A stretch of DNA of 64,000 nt from Luteimonas panaciterrae (GCF_020511115.1 NZ_JAJAVH010000008.1:301932-365931), one strand, 5' to 3'; shown: positions 25,117 through 34,740, counted from the first letter of the stretch. Translations and numbers: made by a program. The notes: generated by a model not told the origin, from the letters alone.

Positions 25117-28020
25117 TCAATCGAACTTATAGACAAATTCCGCGGAGATCTCGCGACCCACTCGCGAAAACACGCGCTCGTTGGCGTAGATGAAGAACAT
25201 CTTGTACGGATCCTTGTATTCGGCCTCGTCGAACAAGTTGTCGACATACAGATTGACGCGGGCCTGTTCGGTCAGCTGGTAACCGGCCGTGAGATTGAAG
25301 TAGATCGGCGCCTTCAACTTGCTCACGTGCCTGCACACGCTGGCGTCCTGGCCCGGCAATGTCGGTGCGCATTCGCCGTATCGATCGCCGTTGGTGTGGC
25401 CGAGACGGTTGGCGAACAGGGTAGCGGTCCACGGACCACGTTCCCAGCTGACGCTGGCGCGGGCGAAGGTGCGGATTTCGTCGTCGCGCCCCTCGATCAA
25501 CGGCGAGCCCTTGTCGCGGCGCGTGTTGGTCTTCAGCTGATTGGTGTAGTTGAAGGCGAAGCTGAAGTCGCCCCATGCGGTGGCCGGGAGGCGATAACGC
25601 GCGGATACGTCGACGCCCGCCACTTCACGATAAGAGAGGTTGATCGGGCCGCTGAATACCGAGCGCACCTGTCCCAACGGATAGTTGCTGTCGGGCAAGC
25701 CTGACGCGTTCGTGCCCGGCGCGCTGCGGGTCACGCGCGAGGTGATGCTGCTGCATTCGGCCGAGCCGGGCGTCACGCGAAGCGGGTCGCCCGCGTTCTT
25801 CGGCACGCCGTTGATGCATTCGCTTTCCAGTTCGAGGATGTCGGTAATGCTGAAATCCTGGACCTGGTTGTCGATGGTCATGCGCCAGTAGTCCGCGCTC
25901 AACGACAGATTGTCGGTCGCATCCCAGACGAAGCCGGCGCTCCACGACTTGCCGGTCTCGCTCTCGAGATTCAGGTTGCCAGTGCGGGCGATGTCATGGC
26001 GGTAGTACAGGTCCTGCGTACCGCAGCTGGGCTGCATGTCGCGCCGCACGCAGTTGGCGATGTCGGCGTCTTCCTGCGTGCCGGTGCCGCTGGTGGCGAA
26101 CAGGTAATGCATGTCCGGCGCGCGGAACGTGGTGTTGTAGGCGGCGCGCAGCAGCAGTCTTTCGACCGGACGCCATTCCAGGCCGGTGTTCCAGGTGAAG
26201 TTGCCTTCCTTGCGGCTGTCGTCCTTGTAGTGGTCGTAGCGGCCGGCCGTGGTCAGATTCAACGAGGCCAGCAGCGGGAACTTGAACTCGACGCCGGCCG
26301 CGTAGCGCTTGCGATCGCCGCCGCCCTGGTTCACGCCGCCGGGCTGGTCGTACTGCTTGTTCGGACCGTAGGTGAGTGGATCCGGACGCAGGCGATAGCC
26401 CTGCGAGCCGGCTTCCAGCACGCCAGCGAATCCCACCGGACCCGCCGGCAGATTGAACAGTTCGCCATTGACCGCGAACTGCGCCTGATTCATCCACGAC
26501 TCGGCGCTGCTGTGGCCATGCGTGGTCATGGAGCGGAACGCATCGGCCGACATCGGGCTCCAGAAACGTTCCTGGTTGAGCGTGTAGATCGGCGTGCCAT
26601 CGGCGGTCACACCCTGCTGCGCACCGAGGAAATAATTGTCGATCGCGCCCTGCACGATGGCGGGGAAACTGAAATCCACCTTGTATTCGGTGCGGCCGAT
26701 CGTGGCGTCCCAGTCGAACTTGTCGCCGAAGTGACCGCGCAAACCGCCCGCCACGTCCCAGGATCGTTCATTGGTATAGAACAGGAACGGTGTGCGGCTG
26801 CCGCCGGCTTCGCGCACGGTGAAGGCGCGACGCCCCTGCATGCGCTGGCCCAGTTGCGGGTCGTACCAGCTGCCGCCGCGGCCTTCCAGTAGGGTGAATC
26901 GCAGCGCTTCGTCCTGGCGCGATTCGCCTTCGCTGTCCCACAGCGAGGCGCTGACCCACGCCTCCATGCCGTTGTCGAAGTTGTATTGGAAATTGCCGAA
27001 CGCCGACTTGTTGTCGGAACCGTTGCGGAGGCTCCACAGCGCATTGCCCTTGCCCTGGGTGCAGCTGTAGCCGGGGAACTCGGGCGCGTTGCCTTCGTTG
27101 CCGACGAAATTGTGCAGCGGCAGATCCTCGAAGCGATCGCAGGCGCCAGTGGGTGGCGTGATCCGCTGCTTGTTGTTGACGTCGATCAGTTCCACGCCCC
27201 AGATCCACGGCCAGGCGTCGTTGACGAGCGGCTTGACGCGGGAGGAGGGCTCGTAATCGGAATCGACGAACTCGCGATCCCCCGCGAACAGCGTCTCGCG
27301 GCCGCTCCATTGCAGACCGTACGTGGCGCTCCACTTCTCGCCGGTGCGTCCGCCGACCCAGGACAGGTCGAACGAATCGCCGCCACCGCGCGTGGTGGTG
27401 CCGCCTTTCAGCCGCACTTCGTCGCCGTTGTAGTTCTTCTTCAGGATCACGTTGATCACGCCGGCCATCGCGTCGGAGCCGTAGATGGCCGAACCGCCGC
27501 TGGCCAGCACTTCGATGCGCTCCACCATCGCCATCGGGATGTTGTTGAAGTTGGCGAAGTTGCCGCGGCCTTCATACGGCAGCGGGTAATCGGCGACGCG
27601 GCGACCGTCGATCAGCAATAGCGTGCGGCCGGGGCCGAGGTTGCGCAGGTTCAACGGGCTGGCATTGGGCGTTGGCCCCTTGTTGACGTCGGCCTGCACC
27701 GTGCCGGTGACTTCGGTCAGCGTGGACAGCGCCTCGTAGACATTGGAGAAGCCTTCGCGCTTGATCTGGTCGGCGCTGATGATCGTGACCGGCGCCGGAC
27801 CTTCGACCTGTGCGCGCTTGATGCGCGAGCCGGTCACGGCCACCTTTTCCAGTTCGGTGGCGGCCGGCGCGGTGCTCGCGGCCGGCTGCGGCTCGGACGA
27901 TTGCGGCTCGGACGGCTGCTGCTCAGACGGCTGCGACTGTGCATATGCCGCATGCGGCATGGACAGGACCGTCAGCAACGCGGCGGCCAGCGTGGATGTC
28001 TGGATCTTATTCCCCTTCAT
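25117..28020 (-). CDS. TonB-dependent outer-membrane receptor
   Basis: A 967-residue receptor. It has a signal peptide (MKGNKIQTSTLAAALLTVLS..AYAQ), then a Gln/Pro/Ser-rich repeat (QPSEQQPSEPQSSEPQP). The plug domain begins VAVTGSRIKRAQVEGPAPV, with RTLLLIDGRRV and SAIYGSDAMAGVINVILKK, and a 22-strand-type barrel continues to the end (EFVYKFD). The start at 28020 follows a GGGAGGAG site. It is the first gene of a unit with GH2 and GH47, and a candidate LacI operator lies 60-70 bases upstream. By analogy with Xanthomonas carbohydrate-utilisation systems it should import a mannose-containing oligosaccharide. Confidence 0.92.
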   Translation of the reverse strand: MKGNKIQTSTLAAALLTVLSMPHAAYAQSQPSEQQPSEPQSSEPQPAASTAPAATELEKVAVTGSRIKRAQVEGPAPVTIISADQIKREGFSNVYEALSTLTEVTGTVQADVNKGPTPNASPLNLRNLGPGRTLLLIDGRRVADYPLPYEGRGNFANFNNIPMAMVERIEVLASGGSAIYGSDAMAGVINVILKKNYNGDEVRLKGGTTTRGGGDSFDLSWVGGRTGEKWSATYGLQWSGRETLFAGDREFVDSDYEPSSRVKPLVNDAWPWIWGVELIDVNNKQRITPPTGACDRFEDLPLHNFVGNEGNAPEFPGYSCTQGKGNALWSLRNGSDNKSAFGNFQYNFDNGMEAWVSASLWDSEGESRQDEALRFTLLEGRGGSWYDPQLGQRMQGRRAFTVREAGGSRTPFLFYTNERSWDVAGGLRGHFGDKFDWDATIGRTEYKVDFSFPAIVQGAIDNYFLGAQQGVTADGTPIYTLNQERFWSPMSADAFRSMTTHGHSSAESWMNQAQFAVNGELFNLPAGPVGFAGVLEAGSQGYRLRPDPLTYGPNKQYDQPGGVNQGGGDRKRYAAGVEFKFPLLASLNLTTAGRYDHYKDDSRKEGNFTWNTGLEWRPVERLLLRAAYNTTFRAPDMHYLFATSGTGTQEDADIANCVRRDMQPSCGTQDLYYRHDIARTGNLNLESETGKSWSAGFVWDATDNLSLSADYWRMTIDNQVQDFSITDILELESECINGVPKNAGDPLRVTPGSAECSSITSRVTRSAPGTNASGLPDSNYPLGQVRSVFSGPINLSYREVAGVDVSARYRLPATAWGDFSFAFNYTNQLKTNTRRDKGSPLIEGRDDEIRTFARASVSWERGPWTATLFANRLGHTNGDRYGECAPTLPGQDASVCRHVSKLKAPIYFNLTAGYQLTEQARVNLYVDNLFDEAEYKDPYKMFFIYANERVFSRVGREISAEFVYKFD

Positions 28021-28078
28021 GCCACTCCTCCCAAAGAGCATTTCGAATATCGAACTCGTAGTGATGTGTTTTATTGGT

Positions 28079-28092
28079 TTTGAACGATCTAA
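28079..28092. promoter_or_regulatory. Candidate LacI operator upstream of TonB receptor
   Basis: TTTGAACGATCTAA, an imperfect 14-base palindrome with central CG (10 of 14 symmetric). Its reverse complement TTAGATCGTTCAAA differs only slightly from the palindrome at 31823-31836. Confidence 0.5.
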
Positions 28093-28204
28093 ATCCACTC
28101 GCGCGATCGCCCGTCCGCGGCCGTCGAACGGCTTTAGATGGCGATCCGTTGTGTTGCGGCGATCCGTCGCTCGGAATCGATGCGTCGGCGCGATGTGCAC
28201 CGGC

Positions 28205-29308
28205 TCACGATGCCGCCCCCTTGGGTTTGCAACTGCTGCCTCGTACCACCAATCGCACCGGCGCGGTGGTCTGTCTTTCCTCGCCTTCTTTCGTGCCGAT
28301 GCGTTGCAACAGGAGTTCGGCCGCCTGCCGGCCACGCTCGCGCGGATCCACCGCCAGCGTCGTCAGCGGCGGCGCGGCGAAGGCGGCTTCTGGAATGTCG
28401 TCGAAGCCGGTCACCGCGAAATCCTCGCCGGGCTTGCGCCCGTGCCGCACCAGACCGAGCATCAGGCCGAGCGCGACGGCGTCGTTGTAACAGACCGCCG
28501 CGGTCGGTGCGTCCTGCGCACTGACGTTGGCTGCATTGCCATCCAGAAACAGTGCATCGGCGCGCGTGGCCGCGGCCAGCCGAGTCGGCGCTGTCTCGAC
28601 GAACCAGTGCGGCAGCGGTTCGATCTTCGCCGCGCGCATCGCATCGGCGTAACCCGCACGGCGTTCACGGCACGAACTGGAATCGGCATGGCCGCCGAAG
28701 AAGGCGATGCGGCGATGGCCGAGTTCCAGCAAGTGTTCCGTGGCCATGCGCGCGCCGTTGCGGTTGTCGAGCACCAGGAAATCCCAGTGCGCGCCGGTCA
28801 GTTCGCGGTTGAACACGACCACCGGCGAGCGCTGGCCGAGCACACGCTCCAGACGCTCGCCGTCGCTGTGTTCGGCCGGCGAGAGGATCACGCCCGCGGG
28901 CTGGTGCTCCATCAACGACGCCAGCACCGCTTCCTCGCGCTCCGGCGATTCGCTGGTGTTGCCCAGCAACGTGACGTAGCCCCGCGCGCCCACCGCCTCG
29001 TCGACGCCGGCGGCGAATTCGGCGAAGAACGGGTTGGTGAGATCGTTGATCACCAGCGCGATCGACGAGGACGTGCGCCGGCGCAGATTGGCGGCGCTGC
29101 GGTTGTAGATGTAGCCCTGTTTCTTCAGTTCCGCTTCCACGCGGGCGCGCGTGTCGACATGCACCAGCGGGCTTTCGCGCAGGACCAGCGACACCGTCGC
29201 GCGCGACACGCCGGCCGCCTTAGCGATGTCGTTGACGGTGATGGCCTGCGTCGAGCGTTTGCTCGTCTGGCTGGCCTTCGGTCTGGTCCCTTGCTTGCCT
29301 GTTGTCAC
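28205..29308 (-). CDS. LacI family regulator of the mannoside locus
   Basis: A 367-residue repressor. The N-terminal LacI helix-turn-helix (ITVNDIAKAAGVSRATVSLVLR, about residues 21-42) with hinge helix is followed by a periplasmic-binding-protein-like ligand domain (SSIALVINDLTNPFFAEF ... VTGFDDIPEAAFAAPPLTT). Translation probably starts at GTG 29308, which overlaps the GH92 stop as GTGA and has a GAGGAA site. It is therefore the second gene of the GH92 transcript and lies just upstream of the TonB receptor unit. Related palindromes before both units suggest it controls the whole locus, presumably in response to mannose or an oligomannoside. Confidence 0.88.
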   Translation of the reverse strand: MTTGKQGTRPKASQTSKRSTQAITVNDIAKAAGVSRATVSLVLRESPLVHVDTRARVEAELKKQGYIYNRSAANLRRRTSSSIALVINDLTNPFFAEFAAGVDEAVGARGYVTLLGNTSESPEREEAVLASLMEHQPAGVILSPAEHSDGERLERVLGQRSPVVVFNRELTGAHWDFLVLDNRNGARMATEHLLELGHRRIAFFGGHADSSSCRERRAGYADAMRAAKIEPLPHWFVETAPTRLAAATRADALFLDGNAANVSAQDAPTAAVCYNDAVALGLMLGLVRHGRKPGEDFAVTGFDDIPEAAFAAPPLTTLAVDPRERGRQAAELLLQRIGTKEGEERQTTAPVRLVVRGSSCKPKGAAS

Positions 29309-31809
29309 GGCATCGTTCCTCGTGTCGAACACGGCGAAGACGGCAGTGCCTCCGCACGCGTTCCCCAGCCCTGCTCGGGAGGCGTCGTGGTCAGGTCGAA
29401 CCGGAGCGTCCCGCCTTCCTCCAGACGCTTCCAATCGACCCAGACCTGCGGCTGCGACTTGTCGTCGTAGCGAACATTCTCCACGTACTGTACGCGATTC
29501 GCATCCGTGCCCGGCGCCTCGATGCGCAGGGTCTTGCCGTTGCCCAGATCGAGCTCGACCTGCTCGAAGCGCGGCGGATTCAAGAGAAACTGCCCGGTGC
29601 CCGGCACCGCCGGGTACAGGCCGATGCTGCTGAACAGATACCAGGCCGACATCGTGCCCAGATCGTCATTGCCGGTGACGCCGTTGGGCGCGTTGGTGAA
29701 CAGGTGTTGCGCCGCGCGCAGCACGGTCGCCGTCTTCCACGGCGCGCCGATCAGCGTGTACATCCACGGCGCGTGCAGGTCGGGCTCGTTGTTGGGGTTG
29801 TAGCGGTACTGGTTGTAGTAGCTGTAGGGGCCGACCACCCAGTGCTTGCGCGCGCCCTGCTGCGGATCGGCGAGCAGATCGTCGTAGGCGAAGAACAGGT
29901 CGAGCCGCTGCAGCGCCTTGTCCTTGCCCTGCATCGCCTCAACCAGGCCGTCGACGTCCTGCTGCGCCAGCCACTGGTATTGCCAGGCGGTGCCTTCATG
30001 GAAACCGTGCTGCGAACGCGGGCTGTATTCGCCGCGCGGCGGGCTGTACCAGCCGCCACCTTCCATGCGTGGCCGCGGGAAGCCGGTGAAGCCGCTTTCG
30101 TCACGCGCCTGCGCGTCCCACACGCGATGCCAGTTGCCGCCGCGCCGGCGCAGCACCGCGGCATCGTCGACATGTCCCAGCGCGCCGGCCATCTGCGACA
30201 GCGCGCAGTCTGCCAGGGCGTACTCCAGCGTCGCCGAACCGCCATGGGTTGTATCGAGGTCCATTCCCTTGGCGGGAATCGCGCGGTCGTACTGGACGAA
30301 ACCTTCCTTCAAATAGTTGGTATTGCCCGAACGCCCGGCGTGCCGCGACTGCAACGGCGGCATGCCGAACGCGTTCTTGCGCAAAGCGGCGTAGGCGGCC
30401 TGCTCGCGCCCCTGCAGCGCGCCGAAGCGCCACAGGTCGACCAGGAACGGCGTCACAGGATCGCCGGTCATGATGTTGGTGTCGAAGTTGGCGTAGCCCC
30501 AGCGCGGCAACCAGCCGCCTTGCTCGTCGATGGCGAGCAGCGAACGGGCGATGTCGCGCGACTGCTGCGGGCGGATCAGCGCCAGCCACTGGTTCTGCGA
30601 ACGGTAGGTGTCCCAGAGCGAGAAGTATTCGTAGTAGGTCCAGCCGTCGGCGCGGTGGATCTGTTCGTCGTAGCCGCGATAGCGGCCGTCCGCGTCGTTG
30701 CCGATCAGCGGCTGCAGCAAGGTGTGGTAGAGCGCGGTGTAGAACACCTTGCGATCGTCGGCGCTGCCGCCGCGCACGCGCACGGACGAGAGTTCCTTCT
30801 GCCAGGCGGCCTGCGCCTGCTTGCGCATCGCCTCGAAGCCGAGCAGTTTGCCGCCCTGCATACCATCGCTGCGCAGGTTGTTGCGCGCGCCCTCGGCATC
30901 GACGTGCGAGATGGCGCTGATCGCGGTGACGCCGCGATCCTTGCCGAGATCGAAGCTCACCCACGCGCCATTGGGCTTGGCCTCGCCCTCCATGGCGTGG
31001 CGCGCGTCCGGATTGGCGCCATCGCCGTCCCAGGTGCCGAAGGCACGGAACGGGCGGTCGAACTCGATGCGGTACCAGGTGGTGTACTGCTGGCCGCCGC
31101 AGAAGCTCTTGCTTACCAGCTTGCCTTCCACGACGCGGTCGCCGACCACGTTGATCGTGCTGCCGATGATCGAATGCCGCTCGGCGGCCTGGCCGACGTT
31201 GATCAGGACGTGTCCGGTCTTCGCATCGCCTTCGAACGTGTAGCGCTCGGCCGCCGCATGCGTGCGCGCCGTGGCTTCGGCGGTGATGCCGCCGTAACTG
31301 GTGAGGCGCACCTTGTAGTAGCCGGCCTGGCCGACTTCACCCTCGTGCGTGTAGTCGGCGCCATAGAGTTTGTGATCGAAACTCTTGGGATTGCTGGTAT
31401 CGAGCGTGCCGCCAGCACCAATCGTGCCGGTGATCGGCAGCACCGACACCAGTCCGCCCTGTTCCCAGCAGCCGGCACCGGAAATGAAGGAATGCCCGAA
31501 GCCGCGGATCTTGGGATCGTCGTAGCGCCAGCCCGAGTAGTGCGAGCCGATCGGGCTGACCTGGATCTGCCCGAACGGCGCGGACGCGCCGGGATAGGTG
31601 TTGCCGTCGTCCTTGGTGCCGATGAAGGTGTTGACCTCGGCACTGAGGGCGTCGTCGGCGGCGATCGCGGTGTTCGCGCCCAGACCGCCAAGCATCAGCA
31701 TCGCCAGCGCGGCGCGATGCACGAACCGGCGGTGGACCGCGGAGGCCGCGTCCGGCATCAGGATCCGTCGCGCGCGCGCGAGGGTTTCGAGGCGTTTTTT
31801 CGTCGACAT
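29305..31809 (-). CDS. GH92 alpha-mannosidase
   Basis: An 834-residue exported exo-alpha-mannosidase of family 92, Ca2+-dependent and usually acting on alpha-1,2, -1,3 or -1,6 mannose of N-glycans or mannan. A basic N-terminus plus hydrophobic stretch (AALAMLMLGGLGANTAIA, about residues 32-50) forms the signal. Family landmarks include FIGTKDDGNTYPGASAPFG, GFGHSFISGAGC, SLWDTYRSQ and the C-terminal GNDDLGTMSAWYLFSSIGLYP (about 705-725) carrying catalytic-site acids. The ATG at 31809 was preferred to an upstream TTG. It heads the GH92-lacI unit, with two candidate operators just upstream. Confidence 0.9.
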   Translation of the reverse strand: MSTKKRLETLARARRILMPDAASAVHRRFVHRAALAMLMLGGLGANTAIAADDALSAEVNTFIGTKDDGNTYPGASAPFGQIQVSPIGSHYSGWRYDDPKIRGFGHSFISGAGCWEQGGLVSVLPITGTIGAGGTLDTSNPKSFDHKLYGADYTHEGEVGQAGYYKVRLTSYGGITAEATARTHAAAERYTFEGDAKTGHVLINVGQAAERHSIIGSTINVVGDRVVEGKLVSKSFCGGQQYTTWYRIEFDRPFRAFGTWDGDGANPDARHAMEGEAKPNGAWVSFDLGKDRGVTAISAISHVDAEGARNNLRSDGMQGGKLLGFEAMRKQAQAAWQKELSSVRVRGGSADDRKVFYTALYHTLLQPLIGNDADGRYRGYDEQIHRADGWTYYEYFSLWDTYRSQNQWLALIRPQQSRDIARSLLAIDEQGGWLPRWGYANFDTNIMTGDPVTPFLVDLWRFGALQGREQAAYAALRKNAFGMPPLQSRHAGRSGNTNYLKEGFVQYDRAIPAKGMDLDTTHGGSATLEYALADCALSQMAGALGHVDDAAVLRRRGGNWHRVWDAQARDESGFTGFPRPRMEGGGWYSPPRGEYSPRSQHGFHEGTAWQYQWLAQQDVDGLVEAMQGKDKALQRLDLFFAYDDLLADPQQGARKHWVVGPYSYYNQYRYNPNNEPDLHAPWMYTLIGAPWKTATVLRAAQHLFTNAPNGVTGNDDLGTMSAWYLFSSIGLYPAVPGTGQFLLNPPRFEQVELDLGNGKTLRIEAPGTDANRVQYVENVRYDDKSQPQVWVDWKRLEEGGTLRFDLTTTPPEQGWGTRAEALPSSPCSTRGTMP

Positions 31810-31822
31810 GTCGCTCTTGGAG

Positions 31823-31836
31823 TTAGATCGATCCAA
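31823..31836. promoter_or_regulatory. Candidate LacI operator 1 upstream of GH92
   Basis: TTAGATCGATCCAA, a 14-base palindrome with 12 of 14 symmetric positions around a central CG, 14 bases upstream of the GH92 ATG. This is the usual form of LacI-family operators. Confidence 0.55.
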
Positions 31837-31853
31837 ACACTCGGGAAATTTTT

Positions 31854-31867
31854 TTGGAACGATTCAA
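31854..31867. promoter_or_regulatory. Candidate LacI operator 2 upstream of GH92
   Basis: TTGGAACGATTCAA, a weaker (10 of 14) relative of the palindrome at 31823-31836, 31 bases apart centre to centre, i.e. about three helical turns. Confidence 0.45.
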
Positions 31868-31991
31868 TGTGCAACGTTCCCGGACGTAATGCATCTTGCA
31901 GTGCATCAAACCCGGCATGACCTGGACGCTCCGTCTTCCGTGTTGAGGACACGGTCACACATCGTCGGCTCGCACGACCAATCCGATCCCG

Positions 31992-32028
31992 CAAAAACAA
32001 GACAGGGCGCCATTGGCGCCCTGTCTTG
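31992..32028 (-). terminator. Terminator of the FadL-like gene
   Basis: AAGACAGGGCGCC, three-base loop, GGCGCCCTGTCTT: a perfect 13-base-pair stem which, on the minus strand, is followed by a T-rich tract (TTGTTTTTG). It lies 22 bases past the FadL-like stop. Confidence 0.85.
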
Positions 32029-32050
32029 ATTGACACGAGGGTCGAACGAC

Positions 32051-33427
32051 TCAGAAGCGGTACTGCGCCGAGACGCCGAACAGGTTGGCGTGACCGTCGT
32101 ACTTGCCGTCCAGGAACGCGCCCTGGCCCGAACCATTCGGATCGCTGCCCAGCGCGATCTTCGGCGTGTCGGCCAGCTGGATGCGCGTGTAGCTGCCGGA
32201 CAGTTCGAAGTTCTCGCTCGGCGCCCAGGTCAGACCGATCGCGTACCAGTTGCGATCCTGGTCAGGCATGCGCGGGGTGCGATGCGGCAGGCTGATCGGC
32301 GATTCATCGCGGGCGATACCGGCACGCAGGGTGAAGGCGTCGTTGATCTTGTACTCGCCACCGAGCGAATACATCTTCGAATCCTTCCAGCTGTAGTCCT
32401 CGACCACGTCCTCTTGGACAGGATTTTCGAACTGGATGCGGATTTCCTTCAGCGAATGCCAGTCGGTCTGCGAGATTTCGCCCATCAGCGTGAAGCGGTC
32501 GTTGAACTGGTAGGTGGCGCTGAGCGTGTCGACGCTGGGCGTCGTCAGCGCGGCACCGCCGCCGGTGTTCTGATACTGGCCCGGACGCACCAGCGCCAGC
32601 AGCGGCGAGACGTTCGACGGCACTTCGAACCGGGCACGGCCGTCGATGTCGAGGTCGATCTCGGAGCGGTGGGTATAGCCGATCGACAGCTGATCGGTCG
32701 GACGCCAGCTCAGGCCGAAGATCCAGCCGATGCCGGTGTCGTCACCCTTCACCGAAGCATAGCCGTCGTTCTTCTGCGGGCCGTACGGCGAGGTGGGGCC
32801 GCACAGCGTCGGCGCGAGCTTGCACACGCCGGTGCCGAAGTCGATCGCGTTCGACAGCGTGACGTCTGCGCGCTCGTAGACCAGGCCCACGCCCGCGGAG
32901 AAGCGGTCGCTGAGCTTGAGCGAGGCGGCCAGGGTCAGGTCGACGATCTTCACGTCGGACTTGACGGCGTGATAGCGGCCGACCCAGTTGCGGTCGTATT
33001 CGGTCTTCAGGCCGAACGGCGCGCTGATCATGGCGCCGAGGGTCAGGTACTCGAAATTGCCACTCAGCGGCAGGATGAAGGACGCCGCCGGGACCGGGGT
33101 GACGTCACCGGCGTCGCCGCCGTTGCCACCATTGAGCGGATTGCCGAGGCCATCGGTACCACCGCCCTTGTACTTGAAGGACAGATCGATCGCGGTGAGG
33201 TCGCCCTGCACGGTCTTCTGTTCGAAGGTCGACATCAGCGCCGGGTTGTTGACGACGACGGAGGCGTCGCCGAGCGCCGAAGCGGAGCCGGCCATGGCGC
33301 GGCCCTGCGCCTTGACGCTGTTTTCCTTGAGCTGGAACGCCGAAGCGTGGACCTGGCCGAAGGCCAGTGCGCCGGCAATGCCCAGCGCGAGGGCGGAAAT
33401 TTGGGTGTAGCGGTTCTGCGTTTGCAT
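32051..33427 (-). CDS. FadL/OmpP1 family outer-membrane transporter
   Basis: A 458-residue outer-membrane beta-barrel for long-chain fatty acids or other hydrophobic molecules. A signal peptide (ALALGIAGALAFGQVHA) precedes the FadL N-terminal hatch sequence SAFQLKENSVKAQGRAMAG ... NNPALMSTF. The barrel ends in the OMP-type C-terminal Phe (AQYRF). The ATG at 33427 has a GGAGAG ribosome site seven bases upstream. It is monocistronic with its own terminator. Confidence 0.9.
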   Translation of the reverse strand: MQTQNRYTQISALALGIAGALAFGQVHASAFQLKENSVKAQGRAMAGSASALGDASVVVNNPALMSTFEQKTVQGDLTAIDLSFKYKGGGTDGLGNPLNGGNGGDAGDVTPVPAASFILPLSGNFEYLTLGAMISAPFGLKTEYDRNWVGRYHAVKSDVKIVDLTLAASLKLSDRFSAGVGLVYERADVTLSNAIDFGTGVCKLAPTLCGPTSPYGPQKNDGYASVKGDDTGIGWIFGLSWRPTDQLSIGYTHRSEIDLDIDGRARFEVPSNVSPLLALVRPGQYQNTGGGAALTTPSVDTLSATYQFNDRFTLMGEISQTDWHSLKEIRIQFENPVQEDVVEDYSWKDSKMYSLGGEYKINDAFTLRAGIARDESPISLPHRTPRMPDQDRNWYAIGLTWAPSENFELSGSYTRIQLADTPKIALGSDPNGSGQGAFLDGKYDGHANLFGVSAQYRF

Positions 33428-33625
33428 TACGGTTCTCTCCGAGGGACAGGGTCTCGTTTTCATTTGCACTGGCGCCGTGCGACCCGGGCGATGTGTCCCG
33501 CCCTGCGTCGTCCCTGCCGGAAGCCCTCCCGACATACGCCGCCGCATGCACTATACCTCGATATGTGAAAATTTCGCTCATGCCAGGGGTCATGGCGAGG
33601 CCGGAGCGGGTATCTTGGCGGCCGC

Positions 33626-34318
33626 ATGTTTGTTCCGATTCCTACTCGCCGCCATTCATCTTTGCGCTGGGCCACGCCGATGCTGGTGGCGCTGCTGTGG
33701 CTGGCATTCCTGTGGGCCAGCACGCGACCCGATGCAGCGCAGCGCGCGCTGCTGCTGGAATGGGGCGCGCTGAGCGGCGGACAGCTGCCCGCCGACATCC
33801 TGCGCTCGTGGGCGGACGGCGGACGCTGGCTGCGTCTGATCACGGCGCTGTTCCTGCATGCGGACTGGGCGCATCTGCTCGGCAATCTGGTGTTCCTGCT
33901 GATCTTCGGATTGCCGGCGGAACGGATGATGGGGCCGTGGCGGTTCCTGCTGCTGTTCCTGCTCGGCGGCGCGGTCGCCAATCTGGTGGCGGTGCTGGTG
34001 ATTGGTGTGCCGGACCGGCTGATCATCGGCGCGAGCGGCGCGGTCTCGGCGGTGATCGGTGCGTATCTGGCGCTGTTCCCAGGCGCGCGACTGGGCGTGG
34101 TGCTGCCGCTCGGCGTGTTTCTGGAATTCGTGCGCGCGCCAGCTTCGCTGCTGATCGGAATCTGGGCGCTGCTGCAGGTGGTGTTCGCCTACATCGGTCC
34201 GGCATTCGGCGCGGTGGCGTGGGCGGCGCACGTGGCCGGCTTCCTGTTCGGCGTGGGGTTCGCGCTGCTGGCGCGGGCGGGGATCGCGCGCAGGTTGCGC
34301 AAGCAGCGCGGGTACTAG
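33626..34318 (+). CDS. Rhomboid family intramembrane serine protease
   Basis: A 230-residue membrane protein with about six membrane segments. The catalytic serine lies in GASGAVS (Ser137) and the partner histidine in AAHVAGF (His202). The conserved HADWAHLLGNLVFL segment (His78, His83, Asn87) is also present. Rhomboids cleave substrates within or near their transmembrane segments. No neighbouring substrate is evident. Confidence 0.9.
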   Translation: MFVPIPTRRHSSLRWATPMLVALLWLAFLWASTRPDAAQRALLLEWGALSGGQLPADILRSWADGGRWLRLITALFLHADWAHLLGNLVFLLIFGLPAERMMGPWRFLLLFLLGGAVANLVAVLVIGVPDRLIIGASGAVSAVIGAYLALFPGARLGVVLPLGVFLEFVRAPASLLIGIWALLQVVFAYIGPAFGAVAWAAHVAGFLFGVGFALLARAGIARRLRKQRGY

Positions 34319-34405
34319 GCTGCCATCACGCGCGATCATCGCGTTGATCATTGCGTTCGCCGGCGGGCAACCCCACGTTTGAATCCCCAGTCCTACAATG
34401 CCCGC

Positions 34406-34735
34406 ATGACCAGGTCCAAGACCGCCCTCTTCAAAGTCGTCTTCCACAATCACGGCAAGATCTACGAGCTGTACGCGCGCCAGGTATCGGCGAGCGACAT
34501 CTGGGGATTCACCGAGATCGGCGACCTCGTGTTCGACGTGTACGACGGCGTGGTGGTCGATCCGACCGAGGAACGCCTGCGCGACGAATTCGGCAACACG
34601 CGCGTGCTGCACGTGCCGATGCACAGCATCGTGCGCATCGAGGAAGTGGAAAAGAAGGGGCAGTCGGCGATCCGCGATGCCGAATCCGGGGAGAAGGTCG
34701 TCACTCCCTTCCCGCTGCCCGCCAAGCCGAGGTAA
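34406..34735 (+). CDS. DUF1820 family protein
   Basis: A 109-residue soluble protein of the DUF1820 family, small conserved proteins of gamma- and betaproteobacteria with unknown function. The pattern ALFKVVFHNHGKIYELYARQV ... GFTEIGDLVFD ... HVPMHSIVRIEEVEKKG is characteristic. The ATG at 34406 fits the family length. It is followed after five bases by a lipoprotein gene on the same strand. Confidence 0.85.
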   Translation: MTRSKTALFKVVFHNHGKIYELYARQVSASDIWGFTEIGDLVFDVYDGVVVDPTEERLRDEFGNTRVLHVPMHSIVRIEEVEKKGQSAIRDAESGEKVVTPFPLPAKPR

Positions 34736-34740
34736 CGCCA

